64,000 nucleotides of DNA from Pseudomonas sp. R-28-1W-6 (lineage in GTDB: Bacteria; Pseudomonadota; Gammaproteobacteria; Pseudomonadales; Pseudomonadaceae). The translations under genes and the position numbers were made by a program. This document shows positions 26,039 to 34,579 of this stretch, piece by piece. The number at the start of each line of letters is the position of its first letter. The first letter of the stretch is position 1. Location: the NCBI RefSeq assembly GCF_009799925.1, contig NZ_WELK01000001.1:372001-436000 (forward strand), in the 5' to 3' direction. Under the pieces are notes generated by a model. It searched no databases. It saw only the letters and a program-made list of their open reading frames with translations, and was not told where the DNA came from.

Positions 26039-26875
26039 ATGCCGACTGTTTCCCTCCCCCGCGCCATCCTCGCCGCCAGCCTGACCCTGGGCAGCACCGC
26101 CGCCTGGGCCGAATCGCGCTGCAGCGAAAGCACCAGCAGCCAGCCGGCCACCCTCAGCTGCAGCTACAAGACCCTGGCGATCGATTCCGGCAGCGCCGGC
26201 AAGCGCAAGGTGGTCTACCAGGTCCCGCTCGGCAAGGCTCCGGCGGGGGGCTGGCCGGTGGCGCTGCTGTACCACGGCGCCCTGGTCACGGTGTACAACT
26301 TCAGCTACCACAGCGACATGCCCTTCGGCGGCTATTACCAGGGCAAGCTGATCCAGGGCCTGCTGGACGGCGGCTACGCGGTCGTCGCGCCCAACGCCCT
26401 GACCGCCAAGGAGGCCTGGCAGACCAATGCCCCCGAGTACGCCAACGATTACCAGCAGAGCAACGACTACCTGTTCCTCAACAACCTGTTCGGCGCCATT
26501 GCCAGCGGCAAGTTCGGCCCGCTGAACCGCAAGCGCCAGTACGCCACCGGCATCTCCAGCGGCGGCTACAACACCAGCCGCATGGCGGTATCCTTCCCCG
26601 GCAGGTTCAAGGCCCTGGCCATCCAGTCGGCGTCCTATGCCACCTGCGTCGGTGGCGACTGCGCGGTGCCGGCCCTGCCGGCGGATCACCCGCCCACCCT
26701 GTTCATCCACGGCCAGCTCGACTGGATCGTGCCCTGGACCAGCATGCAGCCGTACCACGAGCGCCTGCTCTACCAGGGGCTGGAAACCAGCCTGCACAGC
26801 GAACCCGACGGTGGCCATGCCTGGTTCGCCAGCAGCCCCGGCCTGGTGCTGGACTGGTTCAACCGGCACCCCTGA
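26039..26875 (+). CDS. phaZ: Extracellular medium-chain-length PHA depolymerase, copy 1
   Basis: 278 residues. Signal peptide ending near AWA-ES, then one catalytic domain with lipase box GISSGG (Ser173), acid in GQLDWIVPW (Asp228) and GGHAWF (His260). The lipase box with Ile in place of Ala and the length and triad spacing match, from memory, the mcl-PHA depolymerase of P. fluorescens GK13 (reported Ser172, Asp228, His260). It would degrade poly(3-hydroxyoctanoate)-type polyesters outside the cell. ATG 26039 has AGGAG 7 bases upstream. A close paralogue follows at 27071. Confidence 0.85.
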   Translation: MPTVSLPRAILAASLTLGSTAAWAESRCSESTSSQPATLSCSYKTLAIDSGSAGKRKVVYQVPLGKAPAGGWPVALLYHGALVTVYNFSYHSDMPFGGYYQGKLIQGLLDGGYAVVAPNALTAKEAWQTNAPEYANDYQQSNDYLFLNNLFGAIASGKFGPLNRKRQYATGISSGGYNTSRMAVSFPGRFKALAIQSASYATCVGGDCAVPALPADHPPTLFIHGQLDWIVPWTSMQPYHERLLYQGLETSLHSEPDGGHAWFASSPGLVLDWFNRHP

Positions 26876-27003
26876 ACCGTTCGTCGCCCGCCCTCCTGCG
26901 ACAGGCGCCTGCATTGCCCGAGCCAGCGCTCTAGCGCGCCACTGCGTCCATGAAACCCGGCAGGCGCCTGGCCAAGCCCCCGGCAGGCGTGGCCTGGAGC
27001 GAC

Positions 27004-27032
27004 TTGACGGAATCGGAATTCCGGTTTCTATT
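27004..27032 (+). promoter_or_regulatory. Promoter and candidate operator of the second depolymerase gene
   Basis: TTGACG at 27004 and TCTATT at 27027 with a 17-base spacer make a fair sigma70 promoter. The spacer holds the word CGGAATCGGAA-N3-CGGTT (from 27008) shared with the DUF1302 promoter, including GGAATTCC. A protein bound here would block RNA polymerase. Confidence 0.5.
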
Positions 27033-27070
27033 GAAAAGGCAGTCCACAACAACAACGGAGAACCACTGCC

Positions 27071-27922
27071 ATGCCCACTGCCCGTTTTCGCCGCCTGACC
27101 CCACTGCTCGCCCTGTTCTTGGCCGCCCTGCTGCACGACACCGCCGCGGCCGATTCACGCTGCAGCGAACACAAACAGAGCCTGCTGCTGCCGGCCAAGG
27201 TCAGCTGCAGTTACCAGTCCACCTGGATCGACTCGGGCCTGGTCGGCCAGCGCCAGGTGATCTACCAGACGCCCCTCGGCACCCCGCCGGCCGGCGGCTG
27301 GCCCACGGTGCTGATCTACCAGGGCTCGTTCTTCCCGCTGGACAACTTCACCTACTACAGCAACCAGCCGTTCGGCGGTTTCTACGAAGGCAAGCTGGTG
27401 CAGACCCTGCTGGACAACGGCTACGCGGTGGTCGCACCCAGCGCCCCGGCCGATCTGTTCTGGCAAACCAACATCCCCGGCCTGGCCCAGGCCTACGAGA
27501 CGAGCACCGACTACGACTTCCTTAGCAACGTGTTCGCCGCCATCGCCAGCGGCCATTTCGGCCCGCTGAACAGCCAGCGCCAGTACGCCACCGGGATCTC
27601 CAGCGGCGGCTACAACACCAGCCGCATGGCGGTGTCCTTCCCCGGCCGGTTCAAGGCCCTGGCGATCCAGTCCGGTTCCTATGCCACCTGCAGCGGCCCG
27701 CTGTGCGTGGTGCCCGACCAGCTGCCGGCCGACCATCCGCCGACCTACTTCCTGCATGGCTTCGCCGACCTCACCGTGCCGTGGTGGAGCATGGACCTGT
27801 ACTACGACCGCCTGCTCTACCAGGGCATCGAAACCGCGCGTTACACCGAGTCCCTCGGCGGCCACGAATGGTTCGCCGCCTCGCCCGGCAAGATCCTCGC
27901 CTGGTTCAACGGCCACCCCTGA
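27071..27922 (+). CDS. phaZ: Extracellular medium-chain-length PHA depolymerase, copy 2
   Basis: 283 residues, closely similar along its length to copy 1 (for example both contain YATGISSGGYNTSRMAVSFP). Signal peptide ending near AAA-DS; catalytic Ser177 in GISSGG, Asp233 in FADLTVPW and His265 in GGHEWF. Four cysteines are conserved with copy 1. GGAG lies 10 bases upstream of ATG 27071. Differences concentrate in the surface loop following FYEGKL and in the acid loop, which may give different polymer or oligomer preferences. It has its own promoter-like sequence, so the two copies may be regulated separately. Confidence 0.85.
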   Translation: MPTARFRRLTPLLALFLAALLHDTAAADSRCSEHKQSLLLPAKVSCSYQSTWIDSGLVGQRQVIYQTPLGTPPAGGWPTVLIYQGSFFPLDNFTYYSNQPFGGFYEGKLVQTLLDNGYAVVAPSAPADLFWQTNIPGLAQAYETSTDYDFLSNVFAAIASGHFGPLNSQRQYATGISSGGYNTSRMAVSFPGRFKALAIQSGSYATCSGPLCVVPDQLPADHPPTYFLHGFADLTVPWWSMDLYYDRLLYQGIETARYTESLGGHEWFAASPGKILAWFNGHP

Positions 27923-27940
27923 CGGCCGGCGCGGCGCCGC

Positions 27941-28909
27941 CTAGTCCCCGAGCAGGCAGGCCTGCAGGCCGCGCTGCAGCTCGGCCGCGTCCTGCGCCTC
28001 GGGGAAGATCAGCTCCAGCCGCGAATCCTTGCGCCACTCGCTGCTCTGCCAGTGCGGCGCCTGGCCGCCCAGGGCATTGGCCGACAGCCAGCCGGCGTTG
28101 GTCTGCAGCACCAGCTTGGCCCGGCGCCAGGCCAGACCGGCCAACCACTGCTGGACCCGCAGCAGTTCGAAGCGCTGGCTGGGATGCCAGCGCCAGCCGA
28201 TGCTCCAGCCCTCGGCCTGCTGCCGGGTCTGGCAGATCGGCGTGCGCGCATCGGTCCACACCGCCAACGGCGGCGGAGCGCCCTGGGGCAGATCCGCCGC
28301 CGCGCCCGCTTGCCCGGCACGGCTTGCCTGCCCCGGCAGGTCGGCAAAGGCCAGGCGTCCCTGGCTGGTCCACAGCAGCGGCAGGGGCGGCAGGCGCGCC
28401 GCCAGCTGGGCGCGGGTGGCCTCGTCCAGCCGCTCGGCCTTGTTCAGCAGCAGCAGGCCCATGGCGCCCAGGGCATCCGCCTGCACCGCCGGCAGCGCCT
28501 CGCCGGCGGCCAGGGCGGCGGCATCCAGCACCATCACCGCCGGCTGTACGGCCAGCACGCCCTGCCAGGGCGCCTCGCCCAGTTGCTGCAGCAGCTGCAG
28601 CGGATGGCCCAGCCCGGACGGCTCGATCAGCAGCCGGTCGGGCTGCGCCTTGCGCAATAACCGCCCGAGGCCGACCTGGAACGGCGCGCCGTTGACGCAG
28701 CATACGCAGCCACCGGCCACCTCGGCCAGGCTGATGCCGTCGGCGTCGGTGGCCAGCAGCGCGGCATCCAGGCCGATCTGGCCGAACTCGTTGATCAGCA
28801 CCGCCCAGCGCTCGTGCGCCGGCTTGCCCGCCAGCAGGTGGCGGATCAGGCTGGTTTTGCCGGCGCCCAGTGGGCCGGCGATCACATGACAGGGGATATT
28901 CGTCAGCAT
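27941..28909 (-). CDS. COG0523 (CobW/P47K) GTPase
   Basis: 322 residues. Walker A GPLGAGKTSLIRHLL at the N-terminus, INEFGQIGLD, the metal-binding motif GGCVCCVN (CxCC), IEPSGLGHP and LLLNKAERLD; a short C-terminal CobW_C domain. COG0523 proteins are metallochaperone GTPases, several zinc-related. ATG 28909 starts at the conserved N-terminus. It is close to zigA and folE2, which are zinc-starvation genes, but I see no Zur box in its own upstream region (28910-28982). Confidence 0.9.
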   Translation of the reverse strand: MLTNIPCHVIAGPLGAGKTSLIRHLLAGKPAHERWAVLINEFGQIGLDAALLATDADGISLAEVAGGCVCCVNGAPFQVGLGRLLRKAQPDRLLIEPSGLGHPLQLLQQLGEAPWQGVLAVQPAVMVLDAAALAAGEALPAVQADALGAMGLLLLNKAERLDEATRAQLAARLPPLPLLWTSQGRLAFADLPGQASRAGQAGAAADLPQGAPPPLAVWTDARTPICQTRQQAEGWSIGWRWHPSQRFELLRVQQWLAGLAWRRAKLVLQTNAGWLSANALGGQAPHWQSSEWRKDSRLELIFPEAQDAAELQRGLQACLLGD

Positions 28910-28982
28910 GGCCCTATGGTGCGGTTTTGCCGGCTGGCGGAAAAGGCTAAAGTCGGCACTTTGCTTTTCAAGGATAAGCGGG

Positions 28983-29336
28983 ATGCGTTCGATTGCCGTC
29001 GTACTGTTGCTCGGGCTGGCCGGCCAGGCCTGGGGCGAGGCCTGCGTGGTGCACAGCCAGGGCAGCCAGGTGGAGGTGAAAGTCTGCCAGCAGAACCGCA
29101 GCATCCCGGCCAACCTGTTCCGCAACGGCTTCTGCGCCCCGCAACTGCAGGGGCAGAAGGTCGAGGTCAGCTTCGTCGAACAGTGCCCCGCCGGGGCGTT
29201 CGGCGAATGCCGCAATGCCCGGGTCAGCGGCACGCCCTACCAGCAGGACATCCACTACTACGGCGTCGCGAGCGACGCGCGCTACCTCAAGCCGGCCTGC
29301 GAACAGCAGAGCAAGGGCGTGTGGATGGCCCGCTAG
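28983..29336 (+). CDS. Small exported cysteine-rich protein
   Basis: 117 residues. Signal peptide MRSIAVVLLLGLAGQAWG and then six cysteines in about 95 residues (EACVVH, KVCQQN, GFCAPQ, EQCPAG, GECRNA, PACEQQ), consistent with a disulfide-stabilised periplasmic protein. No known domain recognised. Divergent from the CobW gene and convergent with zigA (8 bases between stops), so it is likely part of the same zinc-related neighbourhood, but its role is unknown. Confidence 0.75.
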   Translation: MRSIAVVLLLGLAGQAWGEACVVHSQGSQVEVKVCQQNRSIPANLFRNGFCAPQLQGQKVEVSFVEQCPAGAFGECRNARVSGTPYQQDIHYYGVASDARYLKPACEQQSKGVWMAR

Positions 29337-29343
29337 GCCGGCA

Positions 29344-30549
29344 TCAGGCCGCCTCCTCCAGCCACGGCCCGAACGGATCGGCCAGCTGCACCCAGCCAGC
29401 CGGGCCGGCAGCCATTTCCCCGTCGTCCAGCAGGCAGGCGTCCAGCTCGCGGCTCAGACGCGCGAAATCGATGTGCTGGCCGATGAACACCAGCTCCTGA
29501 CGGCAGTCGCCGACGTCCTCGTGCCAGTGCTTGCGTACCGCCTGTAGGCCGTCCTCATCCTGTGGCCACTGCGCCTGTGGCACGAAGCGCCACCAGCGCC
29601 CGGCATGGCCATGGCGCATCAGGCCGCCAGCCTGGGACCAGCTGCCGGCCTCCTGCGGCTTGCTGGCCAGCCAGAAATAGCCCTTGGAGCGCAGCAGGCG
29701 ACCGTTGCTCCACTCGCCGCGGAGGAAGTCGAAGAAGCGCTGCGGATGGAACGGCCGGCGCGCCCGGTAGGCGCATGAGGCGATGCCGTACTCCTGGCTT
29801 TCCGGCACGTGCTCGCCACGCGTTTCCCTGAGCCAGCCGGGTGCGGCGGCGGCGCGCGCGAAGTCGAAACGGCCGGTATTGAGGATGCGCGGCAGATCGA
29901 CCGCGCCCATGCTCATCGGCACGATCTCGGCGTGGGTGTTCAGGCCGCGCAGGATCGCCGCGAGTTCTTCGCACTCGACCGAGCCGATCAGGTCGATCTT
30001 GCTGATCAGAATCACATCGGCGAACTCCACCTGCTCGATCAGCAGGTCGGTGATCACGCGCTCGTCCTCCTCGCCGAGGCTTTCCCCCTGGCTGGCCAGG
30101 CTCTCGGCCGCGTGGAAGTCGCGCAGGAAGTTCACCCCGTCGACCACCGTGACCAGGGTGTCCAGCCGCGCCAGATCGGCCAGGCTCTGCCCCTGCTCGT
30201 CGCGGAAGGTGAAGGTCTCGGCCACCGGCAGCGGCTCGGCGATGCCGGTGGACTCGATCAGCAGGTAGTCGAAGCGACCGTCACGGGCCAGGCGGCTGAC
30301 TTCCTCGAGCAGGTCTTCGCGCAGGGTGCAGCAGATGCAGCCATTGCTCATTTCCACCAGCTTCTCTTCGCCACGCCTGAGGCTGACATCGCGCTGCACC
30401 TCGCTGCCGTCGATGTTGATCTCGCTCATGTCGTTGACGATCACCGCCACCCGCAGGCCGGCGCGGTTCTTCAGCACGTGGTTGAGCAGGGTGCTCTTGC
30501 CGGCGCCGAGAAAGCCGGACAGCACGGTAACGGGGAGACGCTTATCCAT
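29344..30549 (-). CDS. zigA: Zinc metallochaperone GTPase ZigA-type
   Basis: 401 residues. Walker [29 protein letters not shown], CxCC motif [23 protein letters not shown] and a long CobW_C domain with the His-containing [13 protein letters not shown]. This is the large COG0523 subfamily induced by zinc limitation (ZigA/YeiR-like). ATG 30549 has GAGG 8 bases upstream; the longer frame is not needed. It is divergent from folE2 with a Zur box between them. Confidence 0.92.
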   Translation of the reverse strand: MDKRLPVTVLSGFLGAGKSTLLNHVLKNRAGLRVAVIVNDMSEINIDGSEVQRDVSLRRGEEKLVEMSNGCICCTLREDLLEEVSRLARDGRFDYLLIESTGIAEPLPVAETFTFRDEQGQSLADLARLDTLVTVVDGVNFLRDFHAAESLASQGESLGEEDERVITDLLIEQVEFADVILISKIDLIGSVECEELAAILRGLNTHAEIVPMSMGAVDLPRILNTGRFDFARAAAAPGWLRETRGEHVPESQEYGIASCAYRARRPFHPQRFFDFLRGEWSNGRLLRSKGYFWLASKPQEAGSWSQAGGLMRHGHAGRWWRFVPQAQWPQDEDGLQAVRKHWHEDVGDCRQELVFIGQHIDFARLSRELDACLLDDGEMAAGPAGWVQLADPFGPWLEEAA

Positions 30550-30683
30550 CGGGTTTACCTCATCGATCACGGAGCCTTTCCTGGCGCTCACTGGACTCGC
30601 CGCACGGGGGCGCAGAGCGGGCCAGCCGGGCACTTTCATCCGGCACGGCCGCGGCTGATCCAGGCCAGGTTTTTGGATTTACT

Positions 30684-30698
30684 TGTTATAACATAACA
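30684..30698. promoter_or_regulatory. Zur box shared by zigA and folE2
   Basis: TGTTAT-AAC-ATAACA, an AT-rich 6-3-6 inverted repeat with the GTTATAnnATAAC core of gammaproteobacterial Zur sites. It lies 135 bases before zigA and 32 bases before folE2. Expected effect: zinc-loaded Zur represses both directions. Confidence 0.85.
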
Positions 30699-30729
30699 TT
30701 AAATGCCAACCACAACCGACGGATCGCCG

Positions 30730-31620
30730 ATGAACACCCTCACCCTGCCGGATGTCGCCCTGCACAACGGCGCCTTGCAACAGACGCTGGACTGGGTCGG
30801 CATGCAGCGGATCGCCCTGCCCCTGCGCCTGGCCGGCCAGCCGCTGGCGGGGCGGGCCAGCGCCGCCGTGAGCCTGGACGACCCCGGCGCGCGCGGCATC
30901 CATATGTCGCGCCTGTACCTGGCGCTGGAGCCACTGGAAGGCTGCGAGCTGGATAGCACGGTCCTGCGCCGGGTGCTCGAGCGCTTCCTCGCCAGCCATC
31001 AGGGCCTGGCGCGGCAGGCGTACCTGGACCTGAGTGGCGAGCTGTTGCTCAAACGCCCGGCCCTGGTCAGCCCGCTGGCCGGCTGGAAGGGCTACCCCGT
31101 CGCGCTGCGCAGCCGCCTGGACGCGCAGGGAGGGTTTCACGTGGAACTGCAGCTGGAGATCGGCTATTCCTCGACCTGCCCGTGCTCGGCGGCCCTCGCC
31201 CGGCAACTCATCCAGCGGCAATTCAGCGAATATTTTGCAGGCAAAAGCATCGATCATGCAGGCATCGTCGAATGGCTGGGCGACACCCGGGGCATTCTCG
31301 CCACCCCGCACAGCCAACGCAGCAGCGCCACCCTGCAGGTGCGTTTGTCCACCCATGCACGCGAGCTGCCGGTGCTGGCGCTGATCGAGCACGCCGAACA
31401 GGCGCTGGGCACCGTCCTGCAAACCGCAGTCAAGCGCGCCGACGAACAGGCCTTCGCCCTGGCCAATGGGCAGAACCTGATGTTCTGCGAAGACGCCGCC
31501 CGCCGTCTACATGCCGTATTGCGCGCACACCCCGGCATCACGGCCTTCCACTTGCAGGTGGTGCATGCGGAAAGCCTGCACGCCCATGACGCCGTGGCGT
31601 GCAGCAGCTGGCAGTGGTGA
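30730..31620 (+). CDS. folE2: GTP cyclohydrolase FolE2 (type IB)
   Basis: 296 residues. Catalyses GTP to 7,8-dihydroneopterin triphosphate for folate synthesis, using Mn or Fe in place of zinc, so it replaces FolE when zinc is scarce. Signatures: HMSRLYLALE, the catalytic Cys in GYSSTCPCSAAL, QRSSATLQVRL and the C-terminal HAHDAVACSSW. ATG 30730 matches the usual N-terminus (MNTLTLPDVA) and has GGA upstream; ATG 30703 lies against the Zur box. It is the last gene of the zinc-starvation block. Confidence 0.95.
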   Translation: MNTLTLPDVALHNGALQQTLDWVGMQRIALPLRLAGQPLAGRASAAVSLDDPGARGIHMSRLYLALEPLEGCELDSTVLRRVLERFLASHQGLARQAYLDLSGELLLKRPALVSPLAGWKGYPVALRSRLDAQGGFHVELQLEIGYSSTCPCSAALARQLIQRQFSEYFAGKSIDHAGIVEWLGDTRGILATPHSQRSSATLQVRLSTHARELPVLALIEHAEQALGTVLQTAVKRADEQAFALANGQNLMFCEDAARRLHAVLRAHPGITAFHLQVVHAESLHAHDAVACSSWQW

Positions 31621-31687
31621 CGGCGCTGACGGCGCGCGGCGGGCCTGCTACCGTGCAGCACCCCCGACACGCCACTGGAGCCCCACC

Positions 31688-31921
31688 ATGAACAGCCTGG
31701 CCCTGCTGATCCTCGCCCTGATGCTGCTGGCCGTGCTCGGCTGGGCGCTCTGGAGCTGGCGCAGTGCGGCGCAGCTGCAGCAGCTGACCCAGCGCGCGCA
31801 GCAGCAGGGCGAGCTGATCGAGGCGATGAACGAAGTGCTGGACAACCCCAAGCTCAGCGAAGACGAGCAACTGGCACACAGCCTGCGCCTGGTGGAGAAG
31901 CTGAAAGCCACCAGGCGCTGA
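31688..31921 (+). CDS. Small single-pass membrane protein
   Basis: 77 residues. One N-terminal transmembrane helix (LALLILALMLLAVLGWALWSW), then a Gln/Glu-rich amphipathic coiled-coil-like tail (SAAQLQQLTQRAQQQGELIEAMNEVL). GGAG lies 7 bases before ATG 31688. It follows folE2 in the same direction after 67 bases. Function unknown. Confidence 0.7.
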   Translation: MNSLALLILALMLLAVLGWALWSWRSAAQLQQLTQRAQQQGELIEAMNEVLDNPKLSEDEQLAHSLRLVEKLKATRR

Positions 31922-31947
31922 GTGCGCCCGGCGTCCCGCATGCCGCC

Positions 31948-33897
31948 TTACCAGCCGCCTCCGCCACCCCCACCGCCACCGCCGCCCGAGGAGCCGCCAC
32001 CGGACGAGCCGCCGGAAGAGCTGCCGGACGATGACGGGCTGGGCGGTGGCGTCGAGGCGCTGGAAGTGGCGCTACTCAGCCCGCCGACCAGGGCCCCGGT
32101 CAGCGCGCTGGGGGTGGCGAAGCTGCTGCGGCTGCGATACCAGTCCGGGCGGTACTCACGCAGCTGCGGGTCGATCAGCCCGGCATCCAGGGCCGCGGTG
32201 AAGCGCGCGGTCCAGGCCGCCTCGACCTGCAGGGCCATGGCGTAGGGCAGGTGCTGCTCATACAGGGCGATGCTCATCGCCGGCGCCGTGCCGGCACGTG
32301 CCAAGGTCTCGCTTTCGGCCAGGCGCAGGTAGTCGCGATAGCCCTCGAGCGCGTCCAGCAGGCGGCGCCCTTCCGCGGATGGTGCCTCCAGCCAGCCGCG
32401 GAACAGGATCACCTGCAGCCAGAACAGCGCCAGCATCCCCATCACCAGCGGCGCCACGTTGCTCAACAGCACGCCCAGGCCGATCAGCCCGGGGATGATG
32501 AACACCGCCCCGGCAATGGTCAGGCCGACGCCGCCATGATCCTGGCCACCTGCGCGCCAGGACTTGATACCGAAGATCAGCAGGAAGGTGCCGGCCAGGC
32601 CGAAACCGAGGGTGAAGACCAGGCCGAAAATGACCAGGCCGACCTGCTCCTCGCCATCGACGCTGGCGAACACGCTGACCAGGCTGCCGAGCAGCGCCCA
32701 GACCAGACCCAGCCACCAGTGGCCACGGTTGAGACTGAACCACTGCTTGCCGCGCTCGCTCAGCGCCGCGCCGTGGGCCTCCAGCGCCGCGGCCAGGCGC
32801 GGCACGTAGCTGCTGCCCACGCGCAGCGCCTTGGACACCTTGCCGTTGGGGAACAGCGCCTCGAGCAGGGCCCGCTCGTGGCTCTGCAGGTCATCGCGCG
32901 GCGCCTCCACGGGGCTGAGGACGAAGGCCTCGCCGCGCGGGCTGTCGGCCAGGCTCAGCTGCTTGCGGATCGCCAGGTCGGTGAAACTCACGCTCAGCGC
33001 CTCGGCGGGGCTGTAGCCGTTGCGCAAGCCGCGCTTCCACAGGTAGCCGACCGCGGCCGGGGCCAGGCCCGCGGGGGCGGAAAACAGCGGGATGATCACG
33101 CCCTTGCGCGGGTCGCGGCCGAGGTCGTGCCAGCTCCACAGGTAGAAGGCGAACAGGCCGAGCAGCATCAGCAGGCCGACGCACAGGCCGGGGTTGTCCT
33201 CGATCAGCCGGCCGATCTGCTGCAGGCGCGTGGGACGCGCCACCAGGCCGGCCTGCCAGTCCACGGCGATGGTGAAGCCTTCGCCGGGCTGCAGGATGCG
33301 CGTGGTCAGCAACATCAGCTGCTGGCCCTCGCGGCTGGCCACGCGGTAATCCGTGCCGTTGTCACCGACAACGCCGGTATAGCCGGCGACATTGCCGATG
33401 CGCGCCCCCGCAGGCAACTGCACCAGGGCGCTGGCGACCTTGATCGGGAAGCTCCAGTCATTGCCGGTGACGTTCCAGTACAGCTCGTCCTCGCCGTCGC
33501 GCTGCAGCAGCTGGGCATCGATCAGGTAATGCAGCTGGTAGGTGTAGCGCCCGGGCTCCAGCTCATGCTCGGCCGAGCCCAGGTAATAGCGGATGCCGGC
33601 CCCCAGCGCCTCGCTGTGGAACGGCTCGGCCTCGCCGTCGCGGGTGACCTCCAGCATCTGCACCGGGGTACGCCGCTCGAGGCCGTTGCCCAGGCTGTAG
33701 CGGGTCGGGATATCGCGGTAGATGCCGCGGCGGATCTGCTCGCCCTCGGCCTGCACGGTGATGCGTTCCAGCACCTGCAGCATGCCGTCGGCGCGCACCT
33801 TGAGGCTGACCGCGTAGCTCTCGATGACTTCCTCTGCCCAGCCCGCCGCGGGCAGCAGGCAGCACAGCAACAACAGGGACTTGAGCCATCCTGGCAT
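31948..33897 (-). CDS. DUF2207 membrane protein with Gly/Ser-rich tail
   Basis: 649 residues. Signal peptide (LLLLCCLLPAAGWA), an N-terminal extracytoplasmic DUF2207 domain (ERITVQAEGEQIRRGIYRDIPTRY), a membrane helix near residues 235-260, a further cytoplasmic part, then two or three helices around 420-510. The C-terminus ends in a Ser/Gly tail finishing in ten or more Gly and Trp, usual for the family. ATG 33897 is one base after the lemA stop (TGAGATG), so the two are co-translated. Role in the envelope unknown. Confidence 0.88.
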   Translation of the reverse strand: MPGWLKSLLLLCCLLPAAGWAEEVIESYAVSLKVRADGMLQVLERITVQAEGEQIRRGIYRDIPTRYSLGNGLERRTPVQMLEVTRDGEAEPFHSEALGAGIRYYLGSAEHELEPGRYTYQLHYLIDAQLLQRDGEDELYWNVTGNDWSFPIKVASALVQLPAGARIGNVAGYTGVVGDNGTDYRVASREGQQLMLLTTRILQPGEGFTIAVDWQAGLVARPTRLQQIGRLIEDNPGLCVGLLMLLGLFAFYLWSWHDLGRDPRKGVIIPLFSAPAGLAPAAVGYLWKRGLRNGYSPAEALSVSFTDLAIRKQLSLADSPRGEAFVLSPVEAPRDDLQSHERALLEALFPNGKVSKALRVGSSYVPRLAAALEAHGAALSERGKQWFSLNRGHWWLGLVWALLGSLVSVFASVDGEEQVGLVIFGLVFTLGFGLAGTFLLIFGIKSWRAGGQDHGGVGLTIAGAVFIIPGLIGLGVLLSNVAPLVMGMLALFWLQVILFRGWLEAPSAEGRRLLDALEGYRDYLRLAESETLARAGTAPAMSIALYEQHLPYAMALQVEAAWTARFTAALDAGLIDPQLREYRPDWYRSRSSFATPSALTGALVGGLSSATSSASTPPPSPSSSGSSSGGSSGGGSSGGGGGGGGGGGW

Positions 33898-33898
33898 C

Positions 33899-34465
33899 TC
33901 ACAACTCCAGCTTCGGGGACTGCCCCTCGCGGGCATCGTCCAGGGTGAAATAGGCGGCACAGGTGAAACCGCAGCTACGCGCCACCAGGTTGCTCGGCAC
34001 CGACTCGACCAGCACATTGAGTTCGCGCACCGCCCCGTTGTAGTAACGGCGGGCCATCTGGATCTGCTCTTCGAGTTCACTGAGGCTGCGCTGCAGTTCG
34101 AGGAAGCCGCTGTCGGCCTTCAGCTCGGGGTAGTTCTCGACCAGCGCGAAGACCCGCTGCAGCGCCGTCGACAGCTGGCTCTCGGCCAGGCCGCGGGCCG
34201 CTGCGGCATCGCCTTCATGGGCCTGCGCGGCGCCGCGCTGGAGCACCAGCGCCTCGAGCGTGTCGCGCTCGTGCGCCATGTACGCCTTGAGGCAGCTGAC
34301 CAGGCTGGGGATCAGGCTGGAGCGACGCTTGAGCTGCACGTCGATGCCGCTCCAGGCCTCGGCCACCCGCGCCCGGTTGAACACCAGGCGGTTGTAGCAA
34401 TAGATGATCGCAACCAGCAGCAGCCCCAGCGCGGCCACTGCGCCCCATGACCCGATTCCTTGCAT
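33899..34465 (-). CDS. lemA: LemA family protein
   Basis: 188 residues. One N-terminal membrane helix (AVAALGLLLVAIIYCYN), then the LemA coiled-coil signature: YNRLVFNRARVAEAWSGIDVQLKRRSSLIPSLV, FALVENYPELKADSGFLELQ and ARRYYNGAVRELNVLVESVPSN. ATG 34465 has AGGAG 7 bases upstream. Forms a coupled pair with the DUF2207 gene, a frequent bacterial pairing. The 113 bases back to the cfa stop hold no gene. Confidence 0.93.
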   Translation of the reverse strand: MQGIGSWGAVAALGLLLVAIIYCYNRLVFNRARVAEAWSGIDVQLKRRSSLIPSLVSCLKAYMAHERDTLEALVLQRGAAQAHEGDAAAARGLAESQLSTALQRVFALVENYPELKADSGFLELQRSLSELEEQIQMARRYYNGAVRELNVLVESVPSNLVARSCGFTCAAYFTLDDAREGQSPKLEL

Positions 34466-34579
34466 GCCCCTGCTCCTGCGCCGGCCGACCGCTCCAAAGT
34501 GCTGCAGTCTACCTGCCGCGACGGCTATGCGCCGTCGACTACAACACAGGCCTTCGGCAGCCGGCGAAGCCAACGCGGT

